A stretch of 64,000 bases of DNA from Saccharopolyspora_D taberi (GTDB lineage Bacteria; Actinomycetota; Actinomycetes; Mycobacteriales; Pseudonocardiaceae): contig NZ_BAAAUX010000012.1 of assembly GCF_039534165.1 (NCBI RefSeq), forward strand, positions 62,001 through 126,000, in the 5' to 3' direction. Positions 8,027-16,120 of the stretch are shown here, in pieces. Below the pieces are notes generated by a model. That model was not told the DNA's origin, did no database searches, and saw only the letters and a program-made list of their open reading frames with translations. Numbering within the stretch: the stretch's first letter is position 1; every line of letters starts with the position of its first letter. The position numbers and the translations under genes were made by a program.

Positions 8027-9097
8027 TCACACGGGCATCGGGGTGGGCTCCATCCAGGCCGCGACCGCGCCCGCCCGCCGCCTGGCCCGCACCGCCGAGG
8101 CGAGCACGCGCAGCACGTCGGCGGTGTCGTCCCAGCCCATGCAGGCGTCGGTGATGCTCCGCCCGTACTCCAGCGCGGCGTCCTGCCTGCCGGGCAGCAG
8201 GAAGCTCTCCAGCATCACGCCGCGGACCGCGGTCGCGCCAGCGGCGAGCTGCGCGGCGATCTCGACGGCCACCCGCTGCTGCCTGGCGTGGCTCTTGCCG
8301 CTGTTGCCGTGGCTGGCGTCGATCACCACGCGCTGCGGCAGGCCGCACTCGCGCAGCAGCCGGGAGAGCCGGTTGACCCAGACCTGGTCGTAGTTCGGCC
8401 CGTCCGCCCCGCCGCGCAGGATCACGTGCGCGTCCGGGTTGCCGCGGCTGCGGACCGCGGTCGGCGAGCCGTCCTCGCCGACCCACGGGAAGGTGTGCCG
8501 GGCGCCCGCCGCGATCACCGCGTCCACCGCGACCCGGAGCGATCCGCCGGTCCCGTTCTTCATGCCCACCGGCATCGGCAGCGCGCTGGCGAGCTGGCGG
8601 TGGATCTGGCTCTCCACCGTGCGGGCGCCGATCGCCCCGTAGCCGACGAGGTCGCCGAGGTGGGCGGCTGCCAGCGGGTGCAGCCATTCGGTCGCGGCGG
8701 GCAGGCCGAGCCCGGCGACGTCGAGCAGCACCCGGCGCGCCGTGCGCAGGCCGCGCGCCAGGTCGGCGGTGCCGTCCAGGTCCGGGTCGGTGAGCAGCCC
8801 GGCCCAGCCGACCGTGGTGCGCGGCTTCTCGAAGTAGGTGCGCATGACGACCAGCAGATCGTCGCCCAGCTCGCGCGCGATCCCCCGCAGCCGCCCGGCG
8901 TAGGTGCGGGCGGCCTCCGGGTCGTGGATCGAGCACGGACCGACGACGACGAGCAGCCGGTCGTCACGCCCGTCGAGGACCCCGGCGATGTCCGCCCGGG
9001 ACCGGCGGACCTGCTCGGCCACCCCGGTACCGGCGGGCAGTTCCGCCGCCGTCGCTGCCGGTGGCGGTAGGGACACGGCAGTGCCCGCGAAGTCCAT
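8027..9097 (-). CDS. 3-deoxy-7-phosphoheptulonate synthase, class I (AroF/G/H type)
   Basis: 356 residues. Catalyses condensation of phosphoenolpyruvate and erythrose 4-phosphate, the first shikimate step. Class I alpha motifs are intact: VGPCSIHD near residue 52, RTYFEKPRTTVGW, the metal/substrate segment PVGMKNGTGG, IDASHGNSGK and SITDACMGWDD. Actinobacteria normally use a class II enzyme for housekeeping, and class I copies tend to serve secondary or siderophore pathways. That fits the iron-box-like sequence 22 bases upstream of its ATG. The ribosome binding site GGGAGGT is strong. No other aromatic or siderophore gene is adjacent. Confidence 0.93.
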   Translation of the reverse strand: MDFAGTAVSLPPPAATAAELPAGTGVAEQVRRSRADIAGVLDGRDDRLLVVVGPCSIHDPEAARTYAGRLRGIARELGDDLLVVMRTYFEKPRTTVGWAGLLTDPDLDGTADLARGLRTARRVLLDVAGLGLPAATEWLHPLAAAHLGDLVGYGAIGARTVESQIHRQLASALPMPVGMKNGTGGSLRVAVDAVIAAGARHTFPWVGEDGSPTAVRSRGNPDAHVILRGGADGPNYDQVWVNRLSRLLRECGLPQRVVIDASHGNSGKSHARQQRVAVEIAAQLAAGATAVRGVMLESFLLPGRQDAALEYGRSITDACMGWDDTADVLRVLASAVRARRRAGAVAAWMEPTPMPV

Positions 9098-9118
9098 GCG
9101 ACCTCCCTCTCCCGAACA

Positions 9119-9137
9119 GTAGGTAAACCTAACCTAA
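9119..9137 (-). promoter_or_regulatory. IdeR/DtxR-like iron box upstream of DAHP synthase
   Basis: On the minus strand the sequence reads TTAGGTTAGGTTTACCTAC. It matches the actinobacterial iron-box consensus TTAGGTTAGGCTAACCTAA at 16 of 19 positions by my count. It lies between the serine hydrolase stop (9167) and the DAHP synthase ATG (9097), where a repressor would block transcription of the latter. Binding by IdeR/DmdR is inferred from the match only. Confidence 0.7.
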
Positions 9138-9166
9138 TTGATCGGTGGAACGGGAGGTGAGCTCGG

Positions 9167-10534
9167 CTACTCCGCGGGCCGCCAGCCGTCGACCCCGCCG
9201 GGCACCGGCGCGTCCTCGGCGTAGGGGGTGCGGGTGAAGATGAACGTGTTCAGGTCCAGGTGCGTCGGAGCCCCGTCCGCCGCGCGGCCCACGCGCAGCA
9301 CCTCGCCCGCGTAGTAGCCGTCCAGCCCGGTCCACGTGCCGTCGCCGTTCGAGCGGAACCGGGAGGCGCGCCCCTTGCCCTGCCACGGAACGAGGTCGAG
9401 CAGGCCGTCCGGCAGGATCCGCAGCACGTGCGGCGTCGGCCCCCAGTACCACTGACCGGTCAGGTCGAGCAGCGCGGTGTCCACGTCCGCGCGCGGCTTC
9501 CAGGGCTCGGGGATCCGCGGCTCGTGCTTGTCGAGGATGTCCAGCAGGTCCAGCACGATCGCCGAGCCGACCCCGGAGGTGGTGTTCGCCATGAACACCG
9601 CGCCGCTGCCGTCGGCCGGGTTCGCCAGCATCGTCGCGAGGAAGCCCGGCATGGACCCGGTGTGCCCGGCCAGCCTGCGGCCGCCGTGGCGGAACAGCTG
9701 GAGCCCGAGGCCGAACCCGGCGCGCCACTGGTCGCCGTCGTCCACCGCGCCCGGCGCGCGCATCTCGGCGACGGTGTCCGGGTGCAGCACCTCCCCGGTT
9801 TCGCCCGCGACGAAACGGATCCAGCGCGCCATGTCGTCCACAGTGGACCAGAGCTGGCCTGCCGGAGCCATCGCCCCGGCGTCCTCGGCCGGTTCCGGCA
9901 GCAGCACGTCCGCCCACGGGTGCACCGCCCAGCCCCGCGCGTGCGGGGCGACCGGGGCGGGCGTGGTCCGGTTCATGCCGAGCGGTTCCAGGATCTCCTC
10001 GCGCGCGGCGTCGAACCAGCTCCGGCCGCGGTGCCGGGCGACCAGTTCGCCGAGGACCCCGAAACCGACGTTGGAGTAGTGGAAGACGTGCCGCGGCGCG
10101 GGCCGCAGACCGCTGCCGTCGAGGGTGGCCAGCAGCTCCCCGGCGCTGCCCCCGGGCGTGCGCTCCCACCACGGACCGGCGGGCTCGGCGGTCAGACCGC
10201 TGGAGTGGGTCAGGATCTCGGTGATGCTGCGGTTGCCGATCGAGGTCCCCGGCACGTGCTGGTCGAGCTTGTCGGCCAGGTCCAGCCTGCCCTCGTCGCG
10301 CAGGCGCAGGACCAGCACGGCGACGAAGGTCTTGGTGATCGACCCGACCCGGTACTGGGTGTCGGAGGTCGGCGCGGTGCCGTCGACCTCGCCGCGTGCG
10401 TCCACCCAGATCGTCTCGCCGTCGCGGACCAGGCCCGCGATGATCGAAGGAACCCGTCCGTCGCGCTGCTCGACCGCCAGTCGGTGCAGCAGGGCGCGCT
10501 CGGTCGTGGGGAGCAAACTCGTCATGCGCCCCAT
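9167..10534 (-). CDS. Serine hydrolase, beta-lactamase/PBP class C (PF00144) family
   Basis: 455 residues; starts at 10534 or nine bases later at 10525, neither with a strong ribosome site. The first 330 residues carry the family triad: SxxK as SITK (about residue 67), YxN as YSN (about 152), and the HTG-like GHTGSMPG (about 275). A C-terminal region of about 120 residues, probably a lipocalin-like or beta domain, follows. No signal peptide, so likely cytoplasmic. Members include esterases and D-aminopeptidases rather than true resistance enzymes; the substrate is unknown. Confidence 0.88.
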   Translation of the reverse strand: MGRMTSLLPTTERALLHRLAVEQRDGRVPSIIAGLVRDGETIWVDARGEVDGTAPTSDTQYRVGSITKTFVAVLVLRLRDEGRLDLADKLDQHVPGTSIGNRSITEILTHSSGLTAEPAGPWWERTPGGSAGELLATLDGSGLRPAPRHVFHYSNVGFGVLGELVARHRGRSWFDAAREEILEPLGMNRTTPAPVAPHARGWAVHPWADVLLPEPAEDAGAMAPAGQLWSTVDDMARWIRFVAGETGEVLHPDTVAEMRAPGAVDDGDQWRAGFGLGLQLFRHGGRRLAGHTGSMPGFLATMLANPADGSGAVFMANTTSGVGSAIVLDLLDILDKHEPRIPEPWKPRADVDTALLDLTGQWYWGPTPHVLRILPDGLLDLVPWQGKGRASRFRSNGDGTWTGLDGYYAGEVLRVGRAADGAPTHLDLNTFIFTRTPYAEDAPVPGGVDGWRPAE

Positions 10535-10571
10535 GCTTTCACGGGGTCCGGCGGGTGCGGCCCCGATCGCC

Positions 10572-11525
10572 TCAGCGGCGGCTGAGGCGGCGGACGCCGC
10601 GGGTGAGGCCGGCGGACTCCTCCGGGAAGCGGACCGGGAGCCTGCCGAACATCACCAGCAGCAGGATCAGCACGACCAGCACCAGCCAGCCGGTCCAGCC
10701 CAGCAGGCCGACCGAGGCGTTGTCGGCGGGATGCCCGGCCGCGCCGAAGACCACCGAGAGCCCGGCGGAAGCGTTGAGGAACCCGTGCGCGACGACCGCG
10801 GGCCACACGCTGCCCGACGCCAGCCGCAGCCAGCTCAGCAGCACGCCCACCAGCACGCAGAAGCACACCATCATGAAGAACGAGACGACCACCGGAACGG
10901 TCGGGTAGTTGTAGCCGAGGACCAGCACCGGCGCGTGCCAGAGGCCCCACAGCACACCGGTCGTCAGCATCGCGCCCGGCTGGCCGAGCGGCAGCAGCGC
11001 GTGCGTCAGGTATCCGCGCCAGCCCCACTCCTCGCCGAACGCGGGGATGATGTTGAGCCAGCCCAGCAGGAAGACCTGCGCGATCTGGGACAGCGCCAGC
11101 GCTCCGGCCGGCTCCGGCGGCGCGCCGACGACGACGGAGCGCGTCTGCTCGGCGAGGCCGGAGAACCCGGTCCAGTCGGCCTCGTACACGCCGAGCGCGT
11201 AACCCACCACCAGCGCCAGGAACATCACGACCGGCGGCGCCAGCCAGGCGAGCAGCAGATAGCCCCACCAGCGGCGGAACCCGCCCGGGTTGGTGACCCC
11301 GGTCGAGCGCAGGAAGCCCGGCCGCGGGCTGATCCACCGGTTGACCACGAAGGTGGCGAGCGCGGGCATGAACATCATCGCCACGAGCACGACCGGCGAC
11401 CAGGCCCAGGACAGCCCTTCGCCGGTGAGCCACATCGGAAGCGTCAGCAGCCAGGCCGGGACGTAGGCCAGGACCACGAAGCTGACCGTTCCCCGGACGT
11501 CGACTCGGTCGTTCATCCCCGGCAT
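10572..11525 (-). CDS. CPBP family intramembrane glutamic endopeptidase (Abi/RCE1-like)
   Basis: 317 residues with about eight membrane segments. The catalytic EExxxR motif is present in FGEEWGWRGYL, with conserved histidine in LWGLWHAPVLV and a later N/H pair in HGFLNASA. CPBP proteases cleave within membranes; bacterial members act in bacteriocin maturation or immunity or are uncharacterised. Start ATG at 11525 has AGGAAG ten bases upstream; a second ATG lies three codons inside. It stands alone, 46 bases upstream of the serine hydrolase start on the same strand. Confidence 0.9.
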   Translation of the reverse strand: MPGMNDRVDVRGTVSFVVLAYVPAWLLTLPMWLTGEGLSWAWSPVVLVAMMFMPALATFVVNRWISPRPGFLRSTGVTNPGGFRRWWGYLLLAWLAPPVVMFLALVVGYALGVYEADWTGFSGLAEQTRSVVVGAPPEPAGALALSQIAQVFLLGWLNIIPAFGEEWGWRGYLTHALLPLGQPGAMLTTGVLWGLWHAPVLVLGYNYPTVPVVVSFFMMVCFCVLVGVLLSWLRLASGSVWPAVVAHGFLNASAGLSVVFGAAGHPADNASVGLLGWTGWLVLVVLILLLVMFGRLPVRFPEESAGLTRGVRRLSRR

Positions 11526-11609
11526 TCTGCCAACGCTTCCTGAGAGGCTTTCTCAGCATCGGCGGGGCTCCGGAGCGGCCGTCCGAAGCGGATTTCCTCC
11601 CCGCGGCAA

Positions 11610-11646
11610 CGAAGAAGGGACCTCCCGGCGGAAGGTCCCTTCTTCG
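11610..11646 (-). terminator. Rho-independent-type hairpin after the PBP gene
   Basis: CGAAGAAGGGACCT (11610-11623) pairs perfectly with AGGTCCCTTCTTCG (11633-11646), a 14-bp stem with a nine-base loop. It begins seven bases past the end of the PBP gene, so it should end that transcript. Both arms carry A/T-rich ends. Confidence 0.85.
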
Positions 11647-11652
11647 GCTGCG

Positions 11653-13770
11653 TCACGGAGCGGGCGGTGCGCCGGGAAGCGGCGCGGGCGGCTTGTCCGC
11701 GTGGATCCTGGTCATCGCGTCGAACCAGGTGCGGGCGGGCACCTTGCCGCCGTAGATGTTGCCGCCGTGCTTGCCGCACAGGTACGGCGGCGCGTCGTTG
11801 CCGCTGTCGCAGATGCCCTGCGGGCTGTTGCCGTCGGCGTAGGTCAGCACCGCGCCCGCCATCTGCGGGGTGGCGGCCAGGAAGCCCGCCGACTTGTGCT
11901 CCTGGGTCGTCCCGGTCTTGCCGATCATCGGGCGGTTCCAGCCCACGGCCTGGGCCGCCTGGCGGGAGGTGCCGTCGGTGTCGTCCTTGCTCATGCCCTG
12001 GGCCAGCTGGTCGGCGACGTGCTTGGACACCGCCTGCTCGCAGGGGGCCTCGTTGAGCCGCACCGGGTTGCCGTGCCGGTCGGTGACCTCCTCGATCGGC
12101 GTCGGCGGGCAGTACACGCCGCCGCTCATGATCGTCGCGGCGACGTTGGACAGCTCCAGCACGCTGGTCGGGGTGTAGCCGAGGGTGAACGCGCCCCGGT
12201 TGCCCTTCTTGATCGCGTCCGCCTGGGACGGTCCGTTGGACCCGTCGGCCTTCAGCGTCTGCCCGCTGGAGTTCACGCCGTTCATGCCGTGCCGCAGGCC
12301 CAGCCGGGCCGCCATGTCGACGACGTTGCTCAGCCCGGCCCGCTCCGAGAGCGCGACGAACGCGGTGTTCGGCGAGGTCGCGAGCGCCATCTGCAACGTG
12401 CGCGGTCCCGGCGTCACGCCGTCGGCGTTGCCCACGGTGTAGGGGGCCGTGCCGTTCTTGTAGACGCGGGAGGTGTAGCTCGGCGGCACGTCGACCGTGT
12501 CGTAGATGCTCATGCCCTGCTCGATCGCCGACGCGGCGGTGAACACCTTGTAGATCGAACCGGCGCCGAAGGGCTGGACCTTGCTGACGATGTCGTAGGC
12601 GCTCTGCCCCTTGTTCAGGTCGTTGCCGAAGTCGCGGTTGGCGACCAGGGCGCGCACCTTGTGCTTGTCGGTCCCCGGCTCGACCACCGACATCACGTTC
12701 GCGATGCCCTCGGTCTGGGTCGGGACCTGCTTCTCGGCCGCCTCCTTGGCCGCGTCGCTGGACGTGCGGTCCAGCGTGGTGCGGACGGTGTAGCCGCCGG
12801 ACTTGAGCTGGTCGGAGTCGATGCCCACCTGCTCCAGGTAGTCCTTGACGTAGGAGCAGAAGAAGCCGTCGGTGGTGCCGTCGCCGAGACCGACGCAGCC
12901 GTTCGGCGGGCGGCCCAGCGGCGACATCACGCCCAGCGGCTCCTGCTTGGCGCGCTCGGCGTCCTCCGGCGTGATCCGCTTGTTGTTGTGCGGGTCGGCC
13001 ATCAGGTCGATCACCAGGTTGCGGCGCGCCAGCGCGTCCGCCGGGTTGCTGTTGGGGTTCAGCGATCCGGGCTGGTTGACGATCGCGGCCAGCAGCGCGG
13101 ACTGCGCGATGGTCAGCTTGTCCGGCGTGGTGCCGAAGTAGGTCTGCGCGGCGGCGCCGACGCCGAAGGTCTGGTTGCCGAACGGGACCACGTTGAGGTA
13201 TCCGGTGAGGATCTCCTCCTTGCCCATGGTCCGCTCCAGCTCGACCGCGATCTTGGCCTCGCGGAGCTTGCGCGCGATCGTGCTCTCCTTGGCGCGCTCG
13301 GCCTCGACCTCGTTCTGCGCGACCACGTGCACGAGGTAGTTCTTGACGTACTGCTGGGTGATCGTCGACGCGCCCTGCGCGGTCTCACCGCTGCTGATGT
13401 TGGTGGCCAGCGCGCGCATGGTGCCCTGCCAGTCCACGCCGCCGTGGTCCCAGAACCGCTTGTCCTCCACCGCGGTGATGGCGGCCTTCATGGTGTCCGG
13501 GATCTGCGACGACGGGGTCTCCACCCGGTAGTCGTCGAAGAAGTAGGCGATCGGCTCGCCGTCCTTGTCGGTGATCGTGGACACCTGCGGCATGTCCTGC
13601 CTGGCGAGCGAGCCCGACATCCTGGACATCGCGTCGGTGGCCTGGTTGACCATCGCACCCGCGCCGGTGGCCAGCGGCATCATCAGGCTTGCCACCAGCA
13701 CGCCCGCGAGGACGCAGAGCCCGAACATCTTCAGTAGTACGCCGCTGCGCACGCCAGCCCCAATCATCAA
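11653..13770 (-). CDS. Class A penicillin-binding protein (transglycosylase/transpeptidase)
   Basis: 705 residues. Membrane anchor at about residues 12-35, then a GT51 transglycosylase domain with catalytic Glu102 in ITAVEDKRFWDHGG. The transpeptidase domain shows Ser405-x-x-Lys408 in GSIYK, Ser466-Pro-Asn468, and KTG at 618-620 in MIGKTGTTQEH. It polymerises and crosslinks peptidoglycan outside the membrane. The tail after KTG is short and proline-rich without PASTA domains. Start GTG/ATG pair at 13770/13767. It is a single-gene unit closed by the hairpin at 11610-11646, and divergent from the small gene at 14045. Confidence 0.93.
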   Translation of the reverse strand: MMIGAGVRSGVLLKMFGLCVLAGVLVASLMMPLATGAGAMVNQATDAMSRMSGSLARQDMPQVSTITDKDGEPIAYFFDDYRVETPSSQIPDTMKAAITAVEDKRFWDHGGVDWQGTMRALATNISSGETAQGASTITQQYVKNYLVHVVAQNEVEAERAKESTIARKLREAKIAVELERTMGKEEILTGYLNVVPFGNQTFGVGAAAQTYFGTTPDKLTIAQSALLAAIVNQPGSLNPNSNPADALARRNLVIDLMADPHNNKRITPEDAERAKQEPLGVMSPLGRPPNGCVGLGDGTTDGFFCSYVKDYLEQVGIDSDQLKSGGYTVRTTLDRTSSDAAKEAAEKQVPTQTEGIANVMSVVEPGTDKHKVRALVANRDFGNDLNKGQSAYDIVSKVQPFGAGSIYKVFTAASAIEQGMSIYDTVDVPPSYTSRVYKNGTAPYTVGNADGVTPGPRTLQMALATSPNTAFVALSERAGLSNVVDMAARLGLRHGMNGVNSSGQTLKADGSNGPSQADAIKKGNRGAFTLGYTPTSVLELSNVAATIMSGGVYCPPTPIEEVTDRHGNPVRLNEAPCEQAVSKHVADQLAQGMSKDDTDGTSRQAAQAVGWNRPMIGKTGTTQEHKSAGFLAATPQMAGAVLTYADGNSPQGICDSGNDAPPYLCGKHGGNIYGGKVPARTWFDAMTRIHADKPPAPLPGAPPAP

Positions 13771-14044
13771 GTGTCACGCGACTTGATCACCGCAACGCGG
13801 TTCCGCGGACGGTCACCGACGTCCGCCCCGACATCCGCGGGAGAAGCACCGATCCCGGCACCCGAAACTTCGTCGGTCAGTCCGTTGATATCACATCGCC
13901 GAGTGGCGCCGAGCCGCGCCGAACGATCGATTCCCCAGCCCTCCGCAAGCATAGGGCCGGCCGCCGATCATGCCGAGGCCGCACCACGAACGCGATCATC
14001 TCACTACACTTGGTGAACGAACGACTCGATTGCTGGAGGGACGC

Positions 14045-14422
14045 ATGACCGATCCGTTCCTGGACTCGCTGGCCACCGCCCTCGTCGGCCAGGCCGCGAC
14101 CGCGCTGACCGCGGCCGGGGCGAAGGCTCTGGTGAAGGTGCGCGACCTGCTCCGGCGCCGGTCGGACGAGGACCCCGAGACGCTGGCCGCGCTCGAAGCG
14201 GCGGAGAACGACCCCGGAGAACCGCAGATCAAGGCGCTCGCCGAACGGCTCGACCGCGCCTCGCAGGAGGACGCGGAGTTCGCCGAGCAGCTGCGCACCG
14301 AAGGCGCGCAGGTGCATCACGACATCAGGGCCAGCGACGACAGCGTGGTGAACGTCAACCACGGCAACGTCGACAAGCTGATCCAGGCGCGCGAGATCCA
14401 CGGCGGGATCACGTTCAACTGA
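14045..14422 (+). CDS. Small protein with C-terminal amyloid-like signalling motif
   Basis: 125 residues, ATG behind GGAGGG. I do not recognise a named family. Residues 1-35 form a hydrophobic/amphipathic helix rich in alanine; 36-90 are strongly charged and helical. The end contains SVVNVNHGNVDKLIQAREI followed by HGGITFN. The Q-A-x-x-I-H-G-G-[IV]-x-F pattern recurs, in my recollection, at termini or junctions of many actinobacterial signalling proteins. It resembles the short beta-arch motifs proposed to template amyloid-like assembly. That function is inference. The gene ends eight bases inside the convergent membrane-protein gene. No effector partner is visible nearby. Confidence 0.65.
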   Translation: MTDPFLDSLATALVGQAATALTAAGAKALVKVRDLLRRRSDEDPETLAALEAAENDPGEPQIKALAERLDRASQEDAEFAEQLRTEGAQVHHDIRASDDSVVNVNHGNVDKLIQAREIHGGITFN

Positions 14423-14816
14423 CCCGGCGGTCGGTTTCGTCCAGTTCGGCCAGATATCGGTTGTAGGCGGCGAGTTCCGGATCCTCGTCGGCGTCCACGG
14501 GCGGCGCGGGCGGCGGGACCAGCGGTCGCTTGCGCGCCTGCTCCCGCGCTGTGACTTCGGACACCACCGGGGTCTCCGGCTCGGACCGGACCGCCCTGTC
14601 GGTGCCCTTGTGCATGCGGGCCACCCGCACCCACAGGAAGACCGTGAACGCGCCGAACAGCGGCCACATCAGCGCGTAGCCGAGGTTCTGCGCGCTACCG
14701 CCCGCCTCGTGCGCGCGGTCCCACTGCCACCGGGCGAGGAACCCGGTGGCGATCGTGGCCGCGAGGAAGAGCGTGTGCAGCCCCAGCCAGCGCGGGGTCA
14801 AAAGGCTGCGGTTCAC
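14415..14816 (-). CDS. Two-TM membrane protein, hypothetical
   Basis: 133 residues from GTG at 14816. Two membrane helices (about 12-30 and 46-64) separated by RWQWDRAHEAGGSAQNLGYA, a segment I associate with actinobacterial proteins of unknown function with a SURF1-like tail. The C-terminal 60 residues are proline-rich, then acidic and probably cytoplasmic, ending AAYNRYLAELDE. It converges with the small gene upstream, with an 8-bp overlap. Repeat element B1 fills the DNA immediately upstream of its start, so its promoter must lie in or next to the element. Function unknown. Confidence 0.75.
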   Translation of the reverse strand: MNRSLLTPRWLGLHTLFLAATIATGFLARWQWDRAHEAGGSAQNLGYALMWPLFGAFTVFLWVRVARMHKGTDRAVRSEPETPVVSEVTAREQARKRPLVPPPAPPVDADEDPELAAYNRYLAELDETDRRVS

Positions 14817-14839
14817 ACCCCAGAGTCTAGGTGCTGTTT

Positions 14840-15011
14840 CGTAAGCGGCGGCAGCCGCTTGGCCCACGCACGCAACCGGCACCGCCGCGGGTTCTCAGGC
14901 GTTCTCTGGCGAGGACAGCGCTAGCGTCGCGTATTGGACATACGCGAGTCTGCGATCCCGCAGTCAGAGGACGCCTGAGGTTCCGCTACCCGCGCTGTCA
15001 AGCAAGCCGAG
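14840..15011. repeat. Palindromic intergenic repeat, family B, copy 1
   Basis: About 170 bp, related to 25408-25578 (same orientation) and 32397-32566 (inverted). It begins with a small hairpin AAGCGGC/GCCGCTT (14843-14860). Arms containing GGGTTCTCAGGCG and CGCCTGAGGTTCC flank a central palindrome TCGCGTAT-TGGAC-ATACGCGA. It occupies the whole gap between the GDPD stop and the start of the minus-strand membrane-protein gene. Confidence 0.85.
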
Positions 15012-15025
15012 TTGAAATACGGCCT

Positions 15026-16057
15026 TCACGCGCAGTTCTCGACGGGATCTGCCACCTCGATGCCCCGGGACTGCAACAGCTCCCGCAGGCGGGCCGGGTA
15101 GTCGGTGATCAGGCCGTCCACGCCGGTGTCGATCAGGGCGTTCATGGTGGGCTCGTCGTTCACCGTCCACGGGATGACCGCGATGCCCGCCTCGTGCGCC
15201 TCGGCGACCAGTTCCGGCGTGGTGAACGGCACGTAGTCCGGATCGCCGACCGCGCCGCCCTGCGGGGTGCCGTGCAGCGGCGACAGCGCCGACGCGCCGA
15301 AGGTCCGCACCGCCCGCACCGGGCTGCCGCCGAAGTCGTCGATGTCGAGCCCGCCCAGCCACGGCGACGCTCCGGGCTGGCCGGCCTCCAGGAACTTCGG
15401 CTCGGTCAGCGCGACCACCGGCAGCCGCGGCTCCACCTCCCGCATCAGCCGCAGGGCACCCCAGTCGAAGCTCTGGACGGTCACCCGCCGCAGCAACCCG
15501 GCCCGGCGGACCTCGTCGGCGACCACCCGCACGAACTGCTCGCGCGGCGCGGTCTCCTCCGGAGCGGCGGCCTCGACCTTGGCCTCGATGTTGAACCGCA
15601 CCTCGGTGGCGTGGCAGCGGTGGACCAGCGAGAAGACCTCGCGCAGCGTCGGCATCTTCGCGCCGGGCGCGGGCTGCTGCTCCGGGTAGCCGGGCAGGGT
15701 CTGCGAACCGCAGTCCAGGGTCCGCACCTGGTCGAAGGTGAGGTCCTTGACGTACTTGCCCGCGTACGGGAACTCCGGGTCGCCGGGGAACAGCGGCGCG
15801 GTGTCCCGGCACTTCTCCGGTTTGATCCTGCGGTCGTGGGTGACGACCTCCCGGCCGTCGGCGGTGATCTGGACGTCGAGCTCCAGCGTGGTCACGCCGA
15901 TCCGCAGCGCGTTTGCGAACGCTGGCAGCGTCGCCTCCGGGTAGTAGGCGATGCCGCCGCGGTGAGCCTGGAGGTCGAATTCCGGGTCGGCCTGCGCCGA
16001 GGCCGGGATCATCAGCAGGGCGGCAGCGGCCACCGCGATCGCGCGCACGAGTTTCAC
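15026..16057 (-). CDS. Secreted glycerophosphodiester phosphodiesterase
   Basis: 343 residues, GTG start. A clear signal peptide ends at about residue 23 (ASAQA before DPEFDLQ). The GDPD active-site motifs follow: AHRGG with the catalytic histidine, PEATLPAF with a metal-binding glutamate, and the second histidine in VVTHDRRI. Later NIEAKVE supplies the other metal-binding glutamate. It should release glycerol 3-phosphate from deacylated phospholipids or from wall teichoic-acid-like polymers outside the cell. No obvious partner gene; element B1 follows its stop. Confidence 0.93.
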   Translation of the reverse strand: MKLVRAIAVAAAALLMIPASAQADPEFDLQAHRGGIAYYPEATLPAFANALRIGVTTLELDVQITADGREVVTHDRRIKPEKCRDTAPLFPGDPEFPYAGKYVKDLTFDQVRTLDCGSQTLPGYPEQQPAPGAKMPTLREVFSLVHRCHATEVRFNIEAKVEAAAPEETAPREQFVRVVADEVRRAGLLRRVTVQSFDWGALRLMREVEPRLPVVALTEPKFLEAGQPGASPWLGGLDIDDFGGSPVRAVRTFGASALSPLHGTPQGGAVGDPDYVPFTTPELVAEAHEAGIAVIPWTVNDEPTMNALIDTGVDGLITDYPARLRELLQSRGIEVADPVENCA

Positions 16058-16120
16058 GGCGGCACGATCGCAGGCCCGCGTGGTCGGCGGGCGTGCGGAA
16101 GATGACCTTTCGGCGACTTT

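Noticed and set aside
9167..10534. Calling the serine hydrolase a beta-lactamase resistance gene
   Set aside because: The SxxK/YxN/HTG motifs are shared by esterases and peptidases of the family, there is no signal peptide, and beta-lactamases of class C are exported.
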